From an uncultured Gammaproteobacteria bacterium (GTDB lineage: Bacteria > Pseudomonadota > Gammaproteobacteria > Magnimaribacterales > Magnimaribacteraceae), in assembly GCA_913045055.1 (NCBI GenBank), contig CAJWPI010000010.1, positions 1 to 55,641 on the forward strand: DNA of 55,641 nt, given 5' to 3'. The translations under genes were made by a program, and so were the position numbers. Shown here one piece after another: positions 8,451 to 19,790 of this stretch (positions within the stretch are counted from its first letter, which is position 1; the number at the start of each line of letters is the position of its first letter). The notes under the pieces were generated by a model. That model searched no databases. It saw nothing but the letters and a program-made list of their open reading frames with translations, and was not told the DNA's origin.

Positions 8451-9347
8451 ATGAATAAAATTTATGGTTTTGGAAATGCCTTAATAGACATAGAAGTAAT
8501 TCTATCAGAAGAGGATTTAACTTCTTTAAACATAAAAAAAGGAAGCATGGTTCATATTAATGTTAAGCAAAGAGATATTTGGCTAAAAATGTTTGAAAAT
8601 AAAATCCTTAGTAAAAATCCTGGAGGCTCTATAGCGAACACTATCTATTCTGCTACAACCCAGTTCTCTAACTGTTCATTTAGCAGTTCTGTAGGACCTG
8701 ATTTAGAAAGAAAGTTATTTGATAAAGGATTTAATTCTAAGCTAACTCAAACTAAATACAATCTTTCAGATAAACCAACAGGCGTTTGCTTTATTTTTGT
8801 AACTCCAGATGGAGAAAGAACAATGGCATCTCATTTATCAGCAAACGAGGATCTTATTCCTGATTGTATAGATAAAAATATTCTTTCCAAAAGCGACTGG
8901 TTAATTTTTGATGCATTCTCTGTATGCACCAAAAATGGATTCAAAACTGCTAAATACGCCTTAAATATTGCAAAAGAAAATAAAATAAAAATTGGATTTG
9001 GTTTAGCAGATATTAATTTAGTTGAGTCAAATAAAAGTGAGATATTGTGGGTTTTGTCTCAGTCGATAGACTTAATTGCAGGTAATGAAAATGAAATAAG
9101 TCTACTCAAAGATTTTATTCCTAAAAATACAAATGTTCTTTGTTCTTTTGGTTCTAAAGGTTGTAAATTTAACTCATTAGAGATCAAAGCAAAAACAAAT
9201 ATAGATATTGTTAATACTAATGGTGCTGGAGACGCTTTGCTCGGTATTTTTCTCTCTAATATAGATAATATAAGAACAGAAGAGGCACTTAGGAAAGCTG
9301 TAGACTACGCAACTAAAGTATGCCAAGTTGGAGGCCCTCGTATATAA
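8451..9347 (+). CDS. PfkB family sugar/nucleoside kinase, adenosine-kinase-like
   Basis: The 298-residue protein carries both PfkB signatures: the N-terminal glycine-rich NPGGS at residues 56-60 and the anion-hole NGAGD at 257-261 with Asp261 as the expected catalytic base. The YGFGNALIDIEV opening resembles adenosine kinases and related nucleoside kinases more than phosphofructokinases. It is slightly shorter than the typical 310-340 residues. It is transcribed divergently from the oxygenase-nupC pair and ends at a strong hairpin terminator. The location next to tdk and nupC favours a nucleoside or a ribose-type sugar as substrate; that is inference. Confidence 0.85.
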   Translation: MNKIYGFGNALIDIEVILSEEDLTSLNIKKGSMVHINVKQRDIWLKMFENKILSKNPGGSIANTIYSATTQFSNCSFSSSVGPDLERKLFDKGFNSKLTQTKYNLSDKPTGVCFIFVTPDGERTMASHLSANEDLIPDCIDKNILSKSDWLIFDAFSVCTKNGFKTAKYALNIAKENKIKIGFGLADINLVESNKSEILWVLSQSIDLIAGNENEISLLKDFIPKNTNVLCSFGSKGCKFNSLEIKAKTNIDIVNTNGAGDALLGIFLSNIDNIRTEEALRKAVDYATKVCQVGGPRI

Positions 9348-9352
9348 AAAAA

Positions 9353-9380
9353 CGCCACTAAAAAAAGTGGCGCTTTCTTT
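9353..9380. terminator. Bidirectional rho-independent terminator
   Basis: A perfect 7-bp stem (9353-9359 CGCCACT against 9366-9372 AGTGGCG) with an all-A loop is followed by TTTCTTT on the plus strand; on the minus strand the mirrored stem is followed by a run of seven T. It sits between the convergent kinase and TonB-receptor genes, so it can stop both transcripts. Confidence 0.85.
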
Positions 9381-9391
9381 AAATGATTATC

Positions 9392-12300
9392 TTAGAACTT
9401 ATAAGCAAAACCTAAGTTAATTGACCAAGCAGATTGTCCATCTAAGTTTCTTACAAAGAAATTATCATCTGGATCTGTTCCTGAGATATTAAATTTACCA
9501 TCAGTAGAGCCATTAACTAAAATTTGTTTACTAGCATTGTAGTTATATTCTTTAACTATACCCTGTTCATCATCAATCATATTTAATAAATTCAGAACAT
9601 CAAGATACACAACAACCTTATGATCATTGAACAGATTGATATCTTGGGTAATTCTAAGATCTAGCCTTCTTAACCACGGACTATCAAAAGCATTTCTTGG
9701 AGCATAAGTACCTTTGTAAGCAGCTAAGGCAGTTGAATTCACTAACGCCATAACTTCGTCTGCTACTGCTGGGCTTGTGAAATTAACTTTTGGATCAGAC
9801 TGACCTGATGGTATATAGGCTAAAGCATTATCTGAATAAAATGCAGTTCCATTAATTCCATCTGCTACCCACCAATTAGGGTCATCAAATAAAACACTAT
9901 AAGGTTCTCCGCTTTTAGCAATATAAACTAAAGAGAATCTAGTGTCGTTAGAACCTATTAATTGGGCGGTGTAATCAAGGGTAGCTAAAAACTTATGTTC
10001 ACTCATAAAGCTTGTTCTAGCGGCATCCATATTTTCACCATCCCATCTTGGCATATAGTTATAACTTGACTCAGCTTGAGAAGAAGTTAACCCATATACA
10101 TCAGATGCATCCATGCGCGTATAAGCTGCCATGAATTTAATTCCATTTTCAAACTCAGTAGAAGCTGAAAGGGTTATGGCTTCTGTATCACCCTGATCGT
10201 CGTTAGTTAGCCAATAGTCTGACCTAGAAGTATTATAAACACCTCTACCGTCAAGAAGAGTTGCATCCTTTCTTAGCCCTAAATCCCTATAGAACACACC
10301 TTCATCTATTTCATCTACATTATATTCTAGTGATAAATCCCAACCACTTGATAGCATTAGATCTAGAGCTATGTTAGATCTCCAAGAGCTTGGAGCTTGA
10401 AAATCAGGATCTGTTCCTTGAGCATCTCCAAACCAAGCTGACCTTACTTGATAATTACTTGTAGGACCTAACCAGAAAAATTTTGGATCTGCAACACTGG
10501 CAGCAGGCATATTGCCTATAGTTGAACTATAAGACCTAAACCTATTGTAATCTGTTAAACCGCCTGATCTGGTATAGGCGTTTGAGTACCATACATTTGG
10601 GATCCTACCCAAAAAGAGCCCTCTTCCCCCTCTTATCGTAGCACTTGCAATTTTGTCGCTATTAAATAAATTAGTAGCATCATAATTGAAAGACATTCTG
10701 GGTTGAATTAGATCGAAATCGAAAGCTGCATTGTTAGGAACACCATTTCTCGCTAAAAAGTTTGGATTTAGTAAAGGGACATCAGGTGTTTTAACACTGT
10801 CATACCTAAACCCAAAAGTAACAGTTAAATCATCAGCTGCGTACCATTTGTTTTGAGCATAAAAAGTATCTTTTTCAATACTAAATTGAGCTGCTACTGA
10901 ATTTACAGCTGCATTTCCTGCTAATGGAGTTTGAAATCTTAAATAACCCCATCTCCCTGCTCGAAAATCATCAACACCATCAAATCGCACTTCACCGTTA
11001 TATCTAGCAATGAATAAATTATAGACATCGGTTTCTTCCCTTTCATATCCAAAAGTATATTCACTCTCACCTGCATCATAAGTACCTTTGAAAGTAAAAA
11101 AATCTGATTCAACATTAATAAAGTTTGCTCCTCTATATCTATCTCCACCTAAATAGATGTTGTCGCAGTTTCTACTATTATTGGGATCACAAACTTCTAC
11201 ATTGATTTCAGGAAAAAGATCATCACCCATCGACCCATCATCTTCTTCCATTTCGTAATTAGTATATTTAAACTTAGTTGAGAATTTATCTGTCCAATCG
11301 CTGTAAAGCGTGACTGTTGATCTGTCTATTTCAACAGGCTTTCTATACCAATTGTTACTAAAATGACCTACTCCATAATCCTGGGGTAAGTCACTTTCGC
11401 TACTGGATATATTGAGAACACCCCTATGGGAATCGTTAATAATTGCATTAATTTTTACTGTATATTCCTCATGTGTCTCAGGAAAAGTTATTCCATTTAA
11501 TTTTCCAGCATCATAACCATAAGTGTTTAGGGCTATTGACTTTATTTCATCGGCTATTGCAGCAGTAACGTAATCAAGTTTATTTTGTGCGTTGCTGTCT
11601 GCAGTTCCATATAAAGCCGGTAAAGCCTTTTCAAAATCTTCGTATCCTATGAAGAAAAACAGTCTATCCTGAATTATGGGCCCTGAAAAAGTTAGAGTAG
11701 TTATCTCTTCTTCAAATTCAGGGAAGTCATTTCCATTCTGGTCTTCACCAACATTATCTTCGTTTCTCTCTGAGTAATAAACGCTTCCATGAAAATCATT
11801 TGATCCTGACTTAGTTACTACTGCTATAGATCCTCCTGTGGTATTTCCTCTTGAGACATCATATGGAGTAATATCTACAGAAATCTGATCTACAAAATCT
11901 AATGAAATAGGATTTCTCATTGTTCCAAATCCATTCGCATTCAGACCAAAAGGATCATTAAAGCTTACGCCATCAATTGAGAAATCATTAAATCTATTAT
12001 TAGCTCCCATAACTGATATCTGGGTATCTCTGCTCGAAGCGCTGTTGATAGATACTCTAGGATCAAGTTTTGCAAAATCAGCTACCGATCTGTTGATAGT
12101 TGGAACCGCGTCCATTTCTGCTCGAGATAAGACTGTGCCTGTCCCCACTCTAAATGCTGAATCTCCTGCTTGAGCAGTTACAACAATTTCTTCAGCTTCA
12201 GTTCTATTTAAAGTTACTTCTATAGTGCCTGTCTTTGCAAATTGAAGATACAATCCTTCTAGACTTTCAGGGTCGTATCCAGGAGCAGAGATCTTAACTG

Positions 12301-12526
12301 TATAAGGTCCGCCTGCAGGTAAGAAGGAAATAGAGAAATTACCTGATGGGCTTGATGTTGTAGTTTTGCTAAGTCCTGTAGGGTTGTGTTTAACAACAAC
12401 AGAAGCTCCGCCTACGTTAACAGTTCCTTTTAAGTTTGCAGTTGTATCAACATCTGTAAAAGCAGGAATAGCTAAAAAGGATAATAAAAAGATTAAAGAA
12501 ATGCGTTTGAGGTAGGTAGTTTGCAT
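9392..12526 (-). CDS. Oar-like TonB-dependent outer-membrane receptor
   Basis: The protein of about 1044 residues begins with a signal peptide (basic MQTTYLKR, then a hydrophobic stretch ending near AIPAFTD). A carboxypeptidase-regulatory-like beta-sandwich follows (about residues 30-110, GNFSISFLPAGGPYTV), then a plug domain with the IVVTAQAG TonB-box-like segment and SIDGVSFNDPFG, and a long beta-barrel ending in the aromatic residue F (LGFAYKF). These are features of Oar/CarboxypepD_reg TonB receptors that import large substrates across the outer membrane using TonB energy. The ATG at 12524-12526 has GGGGA just upstream; the earlier in-frame ATG at 12538 has no ribosome-binding site. No SusD, TonB or ExbBD gene is nearby. 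Substrate unknown. Confidence 0.92.
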   Translation of the reverse strand: MQTTYLKRISLIFLLSFLAIPAFTDVDTTANLKGTVNVGGASVVVKHNPTGLSKTTTSSPSGNFSISFLPAGGPYTVKISAPGYDPESLEGLYLQFAKTGTIEVTLNRTEAEEIVVTAQAGDSAFRVGTGTVLSRAEMDAVPTINRSVADFAKLDPRVSINSASSRDTQISVMGANNRFNDFSIDGVSFNDPFGLNANGFGTMRNPISLDFVDQISVDITPYDVSRGNTTGGSIAVVTKSGSNDFHGSVYYSERNEDNVGEDQNGNDFPEFEEEITTLTFSGPIIQDRLFFFIGYEDFEKALPALYGTADSNAQNKLDYVTAAIADEIKSIALNTYGYDAGKLNGITFPETHEEYTVKINAIINDSHRGVLNISSSESDLPQDYGVGHFSNNWYRKPVEIDRSTVTLYSDWTDKFSTKFKYTNYEMEEDDGSMGDDLFPEINVEVCDPNNSRNCDNIYLGGDRYRGANFINVESDFFTFKGTYDAGESEYTFGYEREETDVYNLFIARYNGEVRFDGVDDFRAGRWGYLRFQTPLAGNAAVNSVAAQFSIEKDTFYAQNKWYAADDLTVTFGFRYDSVKTPDVPLLNPNFLARNGVPNNAAFDFDLIQPRMSFNYDATNLFNSDKIASATIRGGRGLFLGRIPNVWYSNAYTRSGGLTDYNRFRSYSSTIGNMPAASVADPKFFWLGPTSNYQVRSAWFGDAQGTDPDFQAPSSWRSNIALDLMLSSGWDLSLEYNVDEIDEGVFYRDLGLRKDATLLDGRGVYNTSRSDYWLTNDDQGDTEAITLSASTEFENGIKFMAAYTRMDASDVYGLTSSQAESSYNYMPRWDGENMDAARTSFMSEHKFLATLDYTAQLIGSNDTRFSLVYIAKSGEPYSVLFDDPNWWVADGINGTAFYSDNALAYIPSGQSDPKVNFTSPAVADEVMALVNSTALAAYKGTYAPRNAFDSPWLRRLDLRITQDINLFNDHKVVVYLDVLNLLNMIDDEQGIVKEYNYNASKQILVNGSTDGKFNISGTDPDDNFFVRNLDGQSAWSINLGFAYKF

Positions 12527-12562
12527 AATTGTCCCCATAATTAAATTTAGTTTAATTTTTAA

Positions 12563-12591
12563 CCATTATTTTTAGTAAAAAATTTAGTCAA
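12563..12591 (-). promoter_or_regulatory. Candidate promoter of the TonB-dependent receptor gene
   Basis: On the minus strand a TTGACT (12586-12591, five of six -35 consensus bases) is followed after 17 bases by TAATGG (12563-12568), a weak -10. It lies about 40 bases upstream of the receptor start in a 163-base gap downstream of serS. The -10 match is poor, so this is only a candidate. Confidence 0.3.
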
Positions 12592-12701
12592 TAATACACC
12601 TCTTGGCCAATTGAAAATAGTGAAAATATAAAAATTTTCAAAAAAGTAACAAGGACTGACCTATTCAGCTTAATGAAGTGATGTATCGCTCTAAAAAAAG
12701 G

Positions 12702-13985
12702 TTAAATACCATTAAGTTGTATGTGATCATTTTGAAAATAATCTTGTAGAACTTTAGGGATTTTAATATTTCCTTCTCTGTTTTGTTTATTCTCTAAAAG
12801 AGCTATTAAAGTGCGACCTATAGCTAAACCGCTACCATTGAGAGTATGAAGTAACTCGGGTTTCTCTGAAGAAGATTTCCTCCATCTTGCCTTCATCCTT
12901 CTTGCTTGAAACGCTCTAAAATTTGAACAAGATGAAATCTCTCTATACTTTTTTTCTGAAGGAATCCAAGCTTCTATGTCGTAAGTTTTAGATGCTGCAA
13001 AACCTAAATCTCCGGTAGATAAGGTTACAACTCGATATGGAATCTCGAGTTGTTTGAGAACTTCTTCTGCATTTGATGTAATTTCTTCAAGAGCTGATTC
13101 TGAATCAGAAGGCTCTACTGCCTGAACTAACTCAACTTTTTCAAATTGGTGTAGTCTCATAATACCCCTAGTATCTTTTCCATAACTGCCAGATTCACTT
13201 CTAAAACATGGAGTATGACTTACCCATTTTAATGGAAGTTCTTTAGACTCTATTATTCTATTTTGTAACAAGTTTGTTACTGGAACTTCTGCTGTGGGAA
13301 TAAGGTAAAGATCTTTTTCTCCTTCTATTTTAAATAAATCATCTCCGAATTTTGGCAATTGTCCCGTACCCATTAAAGATTGACCTGAAACTATATAAGG
13401 AACATAGACTTCTTGATATCCATGACTGACAGTATGAAGATCCAGCATAAATTGAATAAGTGCTCTGTGAAGTTTTGCAAGTTCCTTATTTAATACCATA
13501 AACCTAGTTCCTGATATTCTTGAAGAAGATTCTAGATCTATCTGAGAAAGTGATTCGGTAAGTTCTAAATGATCTTTGGGAGTAAAATCGAATAAAGGAA
13601 TTTTTCCCCATTTTCTAATTTCTTTGTTATCTTTTTCGTTTTGCCCTTCGGGCACATCATGATCAGGTAAATTAGGTATATCTAGTAAAAGATCATTGAG
13701 ATCTTCAACGACCTTTTCTAATATCTTATTTCCTTTCTTAATTGAAGCACTGATTTCAGTCGCTTCCTTTTCTTTTTGGCTAGTATCTTCTTTTTTTTGT
13801 TTTAAGTTTCCAATCTCTTTTGACAGAATATTTAAAGAAGCTTGGAGGTCTTCTATTGTTTTTTGATTCTCACTTCGTAAGGATTCTAGTTTTAACCATT
13901 TCTTTTTATTAAAAGAGTACCCGCGTTTAGATAATAAATTTATTACTTCGTCTAGAGAATTACGTATTTTCTTAGGGTCTATCAT
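12702..13985 (-). CDS. serS: Seryl-tRNA synthetase
   Basis: The 427-residue protein has the long antiparallel coiled-coil arm at the N-terminus (about residues 25-105, rich in Lys/Glu/Leu) that binds the extra arm of tRNA-Ser. The class II catalytic core follows, with motif 2 around FRSESGSYGKDTRG and motif 3 GSGLAIGRTLIALLEN near the C-terminus. TAEVPV, typical of SerRS, is present. It charges tRNA-Ser with serine in the cytoplasm. It follows lolA by five bases on the same strand, the conserved gammaproteobacterial order ftsK-lolA-(rarA)-serS, but without rarA in between. Confidence 0.97.
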   Translation of the reverse strand: MIDPKKIRNSLDEVINLLSKRGYSFNKKKWLKLESLRSENQKTIEDLQASLNILSKEIGNLKQKKEDTSQKEKEATEISASIKKGNKILEKVVEDLNDLLLDIPNLPDHDVPEGQNEKDNKEIRKWGKIPLFDFTPKDHLELTESLSQIDLESSSRISGTRFMVLNKELAKLHRALIQFMLDLHTVSHGYQEVYVPYIVSGQSLMGTGQLPKFGDDLFKIEGEKDLYLIPTAEVPVTNLLQNRIIESKELPLKWVSHTPCFRSESGSYGKDTRGIMRLHQFEKVELVQAVEPSDSESALEEITSNAEEVLKQLEIPYRVVTLSTGDLGFAASKTYDIEAWIPSEKKYREISSCSNFRAFQARRMKARWRKSSSEKPELLHTLNGSGLAIGRTLIALLENKQNREGNIKIPKVLQDYFQNDHIQLNGI

Positions 13986-13990
13986 AAGTT

Positions 13991-14608
13991 TTAGTCTTTG
14001 TAACTTTCATAATGAATGATATCGAATCCAGGAGGAGAGGAAAAAGTGAAAAGATTTTTATCTAATTTCTTATTAGAAATATTGGTAAATTGAAAAGATA
14101 CGATTTGCCCCAGAATATCTTCATATCTTAAAAATCTTAATAAATTATTAGTTGTGCCCATCTCTATCTCCTTAATATAACTTTCTTCTTCTATAGAATA
14201 AAGCCTGCAATCAGTCTTATCTCTTATAGTCTTACAAGAGTCCACAGAAAAAAATTGGTTCAGTTTATTTGGGGTTAAGGTTAAAAGATTAATAGGTATC
14301 TCTTTAGGCAATTCTTTTAGAGACTGAATTTGTACTTGTTCAAGATCCTTATCATATCTATAAAGATTTATACCATCTGAAATTAGTAGTTCATTTAAAG
14401 GTTCTTCGTAGACTAATCTAAACATTCCTTTTCTATTTGCGAATATTGTTCCTTTCACTGTCCTTTCTTTTTCTTGGTAGACAGTGCGTTGTATAAAGGA
14501 TCCTGAAAAGAAATTATTACTGCCCAGTAATGAATCAATTGTTTTTATCTCTGAAGATAAACAGAATGAGAAAAAAAGCGAGATATATAATATAAAGTAG
14601 TAAAGCAA
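13991..14608 (-). CDS. lolA: Outer-membrane lipoprotein carrier protein LolA
   Basis: The 205-residue protein starts with a hydrophobic signal peptide (FILYISLFFSFCLSS) and continues with the LolA half-barrel pattern: GSFIQRTVY, GTIFANRKGMFRLVYEEP and LLISDGINLYRYDKDLEQV. LolA ferries lipoproteins across the periplasm from LolCDE to LolB. The start is a TTG one base after the ftsK stop, with AGGA from the ftsK end placed as ribosome-binding site, implying coupled translation. Position between ftsK and serS agrees with the assignment. Divergence from enterobacterial LolA is clear, but length and landmarks fit. Confidence 0.9.
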   Translation of the reverse strand: MLYYFILYISLFFSFCLSSEIKTIDSLLGSNNFFSGSFIQRTVYQEKERTVKGTIFANRKGMFRLVYEEPLNELLISDGINLYRYDKDLEQVQIQSLKELPKEIPINLLTLTPNKLNQFFSVDSCKTIRDKTDCRLYSIEEESYIKEIEMGTTNNLLRFLRYEDILGQIVSFQFTNISNKKLDKNLFTFSSPPGFDIIHYESYKD

Positions 14609-14609
14609 T

Positions 14610-16985
14610 TTAGTCCTGAGGGGGAGCTGGTGCTAGAACCTCCCTATTTCCATTTGCAGCCATTGGACTTACTATACCTGCTGACTCCATTGTTTCAATA
14701 AGTCTTGCTGCTCTGTTATATCCAATCCTTAATCTTCTTTGCACGGCTGAAATAGATGCTCGTCTGGATTGAGTAACAAAAGCTACAGCTTCATCATATA
14801 GCTCATCTGCTTCTCCATTTTCTTGACCGTCTATATCTGAAGGAATGCCTGGCATTCCCGTCACCTGTCCTTCTTCTTGAGTTACTTCATCAACATAATT
14901 AACTTTTCCTCGATTTCTCCAATCCTCAGCTACTCTTTTAACTTCATCATCGCCAACAAAGGCTCCATGTACTCTAAGGGGAATAGAAGTACCGGCTGCT
15001 AGGTATAACATATCTCCTTTTCCTAATAGTTGTTCAGCTCCGCCTTGATCTAATATAACTCTAGAATCCATCTTAGAAGCAACCTGAAATGCAGTTCTTG
15101 CAGATATATTTGCTTTAATAAGTCCTGTAATAACATCTACTGAAGGTCTTTGAGTTGCAAGTAACATATGAATGCCCGCAGCTCTCGCTTTCTGAGCTAT
15201 TCTAGCTATTAACTGTTCTGCAGTTTTACCTACAATCATCATTAGATCTGCTAACTCATCTACAGCCAAAACAATGTAAGGTAATACTTCTAGATAAGGT
15301 ACTTCTTCACTATCCTCGTTATCATCTGGTTTCCAGGTTGGATCTTGAATCGGATTGTTTGTTTTAATAGATTCAAGTACTTTTTTGTTATAACCGTTCA
15401 GGTTTCTAACTCCAAGTTCAGCCATTAATTTATACCTTCTTTCCATTTCATTTACACACCACCTCAATCCACTAGAAGCCTCTTTCATGTCAGTAATTAC
15501 TGGACAGAGTAAATGAGGTATGTCTTCGTAAACTGAAAGTTCTAACATTTTAGGATCTATTAGAATTAGTCTTACTTCTTCAGGTGCTGCCTTGAATAAT
15601 ATACTCATTAACATGGCATTTAAGGCAACTGATTTTCCTGATCCAGTGGTTCCAGCAACAAGTAAATGTGGCATGGAGCCTAGATCAGCTACTATTGCAG
15701 AGCCGCTGATATCTTTTCCTAAAGCTATAGTGAGAGGGCTGCTAGAGTTGTCGTATTCTAGACTAGAAAGAACTTCGCTGAGTAAGACGGGCTGTCTATC
15801 CTCACGAGGTACTTCTATCCCTATAGTATCTTTCCCTTCTATTACTTCTACTATTCTGACACTCGTTTTAGATAAAGACCTAGCCAAATCCTTATTAATA
15901 TTAGAAATTTGATTAACTTTTAAACCTCTCGGAAGACTCAATTCTAATCTTATAACAACTGGTCCTGGTTGAATTGACTCAACACTAACATCAGATATTC
16001 CATATTCAGATAACTTACTTACTACTAATTCACCTAATTGATGCAGAGAAGCTTCTGATGTCTCGTCTGAGGACTCTTCATCTTTCGAGTCTAATAAAGA
16101 AATTTTTGGTGGATTCATAGATTCTTTATTTTGAAATAATTCTTCTTGTTTTTCTTGTTGAATTCTTTTACTTGGTTCTAAACTTTTTTTAGGCTTCAAT
16201 ACTTCAGCAGGTTTCGTTTTCTCTTTCTTATTGGTGTGTTCTAAAACTTTTTGTTGTCTTTCAATTTTCTCTTTTTTTAGTTTTTGTTTTTCTCTAATGT
16301 TAGAAATAAATTCGCTAACTTTTTCACCGAAATTGCCACCAGAGTTTCTCAGATATTGTTGGATTCTAAAAATTAAGTTGGTCCAAGAAACTTCTAAAGA
16401 AAGTGTTAGGCCAAGTAGAAGTAAAGTAATGAAAAGTAAGCTGCTACCTATCTTGCTCAACGGATTGAGAGTATAAGCGGCAACTGTTTGCCCTATTAAG
16501 CCTCCGCCCTCTTGGGGTAAAAAGGTGCTTCCTGGAGGCATAAAAATAGTAATCAAAGTTGTACCAGATAAAACCACTAAAAGCCAACCAAAGATTTTTA
16601 GGCCTAAAAAACCTGTATAAGCCTCCAAAGGTTGAATAGGCTTATTAGAAATTAAAAAATATTTTAACAAAGGCCACAGCAACCAATAAGGAACTAAAAA
16701 AGATACATATCCTACAAAGGTATAGAGAAAATCACTAAAATAAGCTCCCCAATAGCCTATAGAGTTTTTTATTTCTTCTGAATTTTCAATGACCCCACTA
16801 CTGAAAGATTGTGTTGTCCAACTAGGATCTTGTGGTGAATAAGTAATTAAAGATAAAAGAGCAAAAAGACCTAAAAACCCTTGGACTATAAGCCAAGATT
16901 CAAACAATAATTTATTTAGTCTAATCCGAGATATGGGAATTGCTTGATCTTTAGATCTTTTTGTTGCTTGAGACTTTTTTACCAC
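14610..16985 (-). CDS. ftsK: DNA translocase FtsK
   Basis: The 791-residue protein has an N-terminal membrane domain with about four transmembrane segments (residues 30-205) and a Lys/Glu-rich linker (about 215-315). The motor follows, with Walker A GTTGSGKS at 445-452 and Walker B-like [11 protein letters not shown], then a C-terminal winged-helix gamma domain (about 725-780, [20 protein letters not shown]) that reads KOPS sites. FtsK couples septum formation to chromosome dimer resolution. The linker is far shorter than in E. coli FtsK (over 1300 residues), making this a compact form common in small genomes. The start is GTG at 16983-16985. It heads the ftsK-lolA-serS run and is divergent from trxB. 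Confidence 0.96.
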   Translation of the reverse strand: MVKKSQATKRSKDQAIPISRIRLNKLLFESWLIVQGFLGLFALLSLITYSPQDPSWTTQSFSSGVIENSEEIKNSIGYWGAYFSDFLYTFVGYVSFLVPYWLLWPLLKYFLISNKPIQPLEAYTGFLGLKIFGWLLVVLSGTTLITIFMPPGSTFLPQEGGGLIGQTVAAYTLNPLSKIGSSLLFITLLLLGLTLSLEVSWTNLIFRIQQYLRNSGGNFGEKVSEFISNIREKQKLKKEKIERQQKVLEHTNKKEKTKPAEVLKPKKSLEPSKRIQQEKQEELFQNKESMNPPKISLLDSKDEESSDETSEASLHQLGELVVSKLSEYGISDVSVESIQPGPVVIRLELSLPRGLKVNQISNINKDLARSLSKTSVRIVEVIEGKDTIGIEVPREDRQPVLLSEVLSSLEYDNSSSPLTIALGKDISGSAIVADLGSMPHLLVAGTTGSGKSVALNAMLMSILFKAAPEEVRLILIDPKMLELSVYEDIPHLLCPVITDMKEASSGLRWCVNEMERRYKLMAELGVRNLNGYNKKVLESIKTNNPIQDPTWKPDDNEDSEEVPYLEVLPYIVLAVDELADLMMIVGKTAEQLIARIAQKARAAGIHMLLATQRPSVDVITGLIKANISARTAFQVASKMDSRVILDQGGAEQLLGKGDMLYLAAGTSIPLRVHGAFVGDDEVKRVAEDWRNRGKVNYVDEVTQEEGQVTGMPGIPSDIDGQENGEADELYDEAVAFVTQSRRASISAVQRRLRIGYNRAARLIETMESAGIVSPMAANGNREVLAPAPPQD

Positions 16986-17067
16986 TTAAAAAGGTTTGTT
17001 TTACTTATTGTATAGATAAATTATTTATTGTTCTAACTTTACCTAATATGTAATTTTAAAATCCAGT

Positions 17068-18031
<964 letters not shown>

Positions 18032-18032
<1 letters not shown>

Positions 18033-18805
18033 TGAAATATTTAAAAATAAAAAAAGAAGGTTATATATGTTGGGTCTACTTAAATAGACCTAAATCCTTA
18101 AATGCTCTTAACACAGAAATTCTTAAAGAATTAACAGAGTTTAATTCTTCTTTAAACGAAGATTTAGATTCAAGGGTAATAATTTATACTGGTTCTGGAG
18201 AGAATTTCTCGTCAGGAGCAGATTTAAAAGAAAAACAAAAACCTAAGACGAAACTTGAAGCCTGGAGAAAAAACTTTGGAAAACCAGCTATCTGGTCCTT
18301 TTTAGAAGTAAATCAAATAACAATTGCTGCTATAAATGGTTACTGCCTTGGAGGTGCAGCTTGTATTGCTTCTGCATGTGATTTTAGGATAGCTTCAGAT
18401 AGCTCTATGCTTGGTTATCCAGAAATAAACTTAGGTATCAATTTAAACTGGCTAGGTTTGCCCTTAGCTGTAAGGTTGATAGGACCAGCTAAAGCAAAAA
18501 GAATTGTCATTAGTGGAGAGAATGAGAATGCTGAAACTCTGCTGAAATGGGGATTCTATGATGAGGTCCACCCCAAAGAGAATCTTTTGAAAGCTGCTAA
18601 AAAAATGGCTAACTTGTATGCCTCTAAACCTCCAATAGCAGCTCAAATGATTAAAAGAAGTGTAAATGAGTTAACTTATTCTGGAGATGACGCAATTATG
18701 CATATGGATTATGATCAAACTCTATTAACTCATGAAACTCGAGATAGAAAAGAAGCTATTATGTCTTTCTTTGAGAAAAGGGTACCTGAATACAAAGGGG
18801 ATTAG
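18032..18805 (+). CDS. Enoyl-CoA hydratase/isomerase family protein
   Basis: A 257-residue crotonase-fold protein with oxyanion-hole segments GSGENFSSGADLK (about residues 53-65) and GYCLGGAACIASACDF (about 108-123), followed by a typical hydratase region GYPEINLGI. It acts on acyl-CoA thioesters; the precise reaction is not resolved. It starts with GTG overlapping the trxB stop (TAGTG), an arrangement that favours coupled translation although the functions look unrelated. Its stop overlaps the convergent nitronate-monooxygenase-like gene by four bases. It differs from the hydratase at 3366-4139 in sequence, so the two are not recent duplicates. Confidence 0.87.
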
Positions 18806-19785
18806 ACAACAGTCCTTTCTTTTAAAGCACTCTTTGCTTCTTCATATTCATTTATCATAGAGTCCACACATTCCCTAACTGTAGGAATATCATGAACGGT
18901 ACCGATTCCTTGTCCTGAACCCCAAATATCTTTCCATGCTTTTTTTGAATTATCTCCTGAAAGACCACTGCTACCAAAGTTCATATCATTCTTATCGGCA
19001 TAAGGAAGGTTATCAGGGTCTAGTCCTGCCTTTTCAACACTTGGTTTGAGATAATTACCATGGACTCCGGTAAAAGTTGGTGTATACATAATGTCATTTG
19101 CAGAACTTTGTACAATCATATCCTTGTATCTCTCAGATGCATTTGCTTCTTTTGTAGCAATAAACCTTGTACCTACATAAGCAAAATCTGCTCCCATCGC
19201 TAAAGCCGATAAGACTGAAGCACCATGAGAAATGCTCCCTGATAATGCTATAGGACCATCAAAAAATTCTCTTGTTTCACGAACAAGTGCAAAAGGACTC
19301 AAAGTTCCAGCATGGCCCCCAGCTCCTGCACACACTAAAATTAACCCATCTGCTCCCTCTTGAACTGCTTTCTTTCCATGCCTTATGTTGATTACATCAT
19401 GCATTACTTTACCCCCATAACTGTGGACAGAATCAACAACAAATTTTGGTGCTCTCAAGCTAGTTATAACAATCGGAACTTCATGTTTAACGCAGATTTC
19501 CATATCTTGTTCAAGCCTATCATTGGAATGATGACATATCTGGTTCACCGCAAAAGGAGCCACTATCGCCTCTGGATTTTCTTTTTTATAAGTTGTTAAT
19601 TCCTCTTTAATTTGGAGTAACCACTCATCTAACTGTTCAGCAGGACGTGCATTAAGAGCAGGAAAAGATCCAATTATTCCAGCCTTACATTGCTCTATAA
19701 TTAATTTTGGATAGGAAATAATAAATAAAGGAGCTCCAATAACTGGAATTCTTAAATTTTCTTCAAGAATGTTATTAAGATCCAT
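18802..19785 (-). CDS. Nitronate monooxygenase-like FMN protein
   Basis: The 327-residue TIM-barrel protein has family features of the 2-nitropropane dioxygenase/FabK group: APLFIIS at the N-terminus, a phosphate-binding GADGLILVCAGAGGHAG (the His in GGHAG is the usual catalytic position), GSISHGASVLSALAMGADFAYVGTRF, and a C-terminal GSGQGIGTVHDI. Such proteins oxidise alkyl nitronates or act as enoyl-ACP reductases. It is the last gene of a minus-strand operon (HSD10-like SDR, sohB, AcuI-like, small membrane peptide). The FMN-binding fold is well supported, but the true substrate is often unrelated to nitronates and cannot be settled here. Confidence 0.82.
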   Translation of the reverse strand: MDLNNILEENLRIPVIGAPLFIISYPKLIIEQCKAGIIGSFPALNARPAEQLDEWLLQIKEELTTYKKENPEAIVAPFAVNQICHHSNDRLEQDMEICVKHEVPIVITSLRAPKFVVDSVHSYGGKVMHDVINIRHGKKAVQEGADGLILVCAGAGGHAGTLSPFALVRETREFFDGPIALSGSISHGASVLSALAMGADFAYVGTRFIATKEANASERYKDMIVQSSANDIMYTPTFTGVHGNYLKPSVEKAGLDPDNLPYADKNDMNFGSSGLSGDNSKKAWKDIWGSGQGIGTVHDIPTVRECVDSMINEYEEAKSALKERTVV

Positions 19786-19790
19786 GCAAT

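Noticed and set aside
12539-12701. Terminator after serS
   Set aside because: A seven-T run follows the stop on the minus strand, but the only hairpin before it has a 3-bp stem, too weak to support a terminator.
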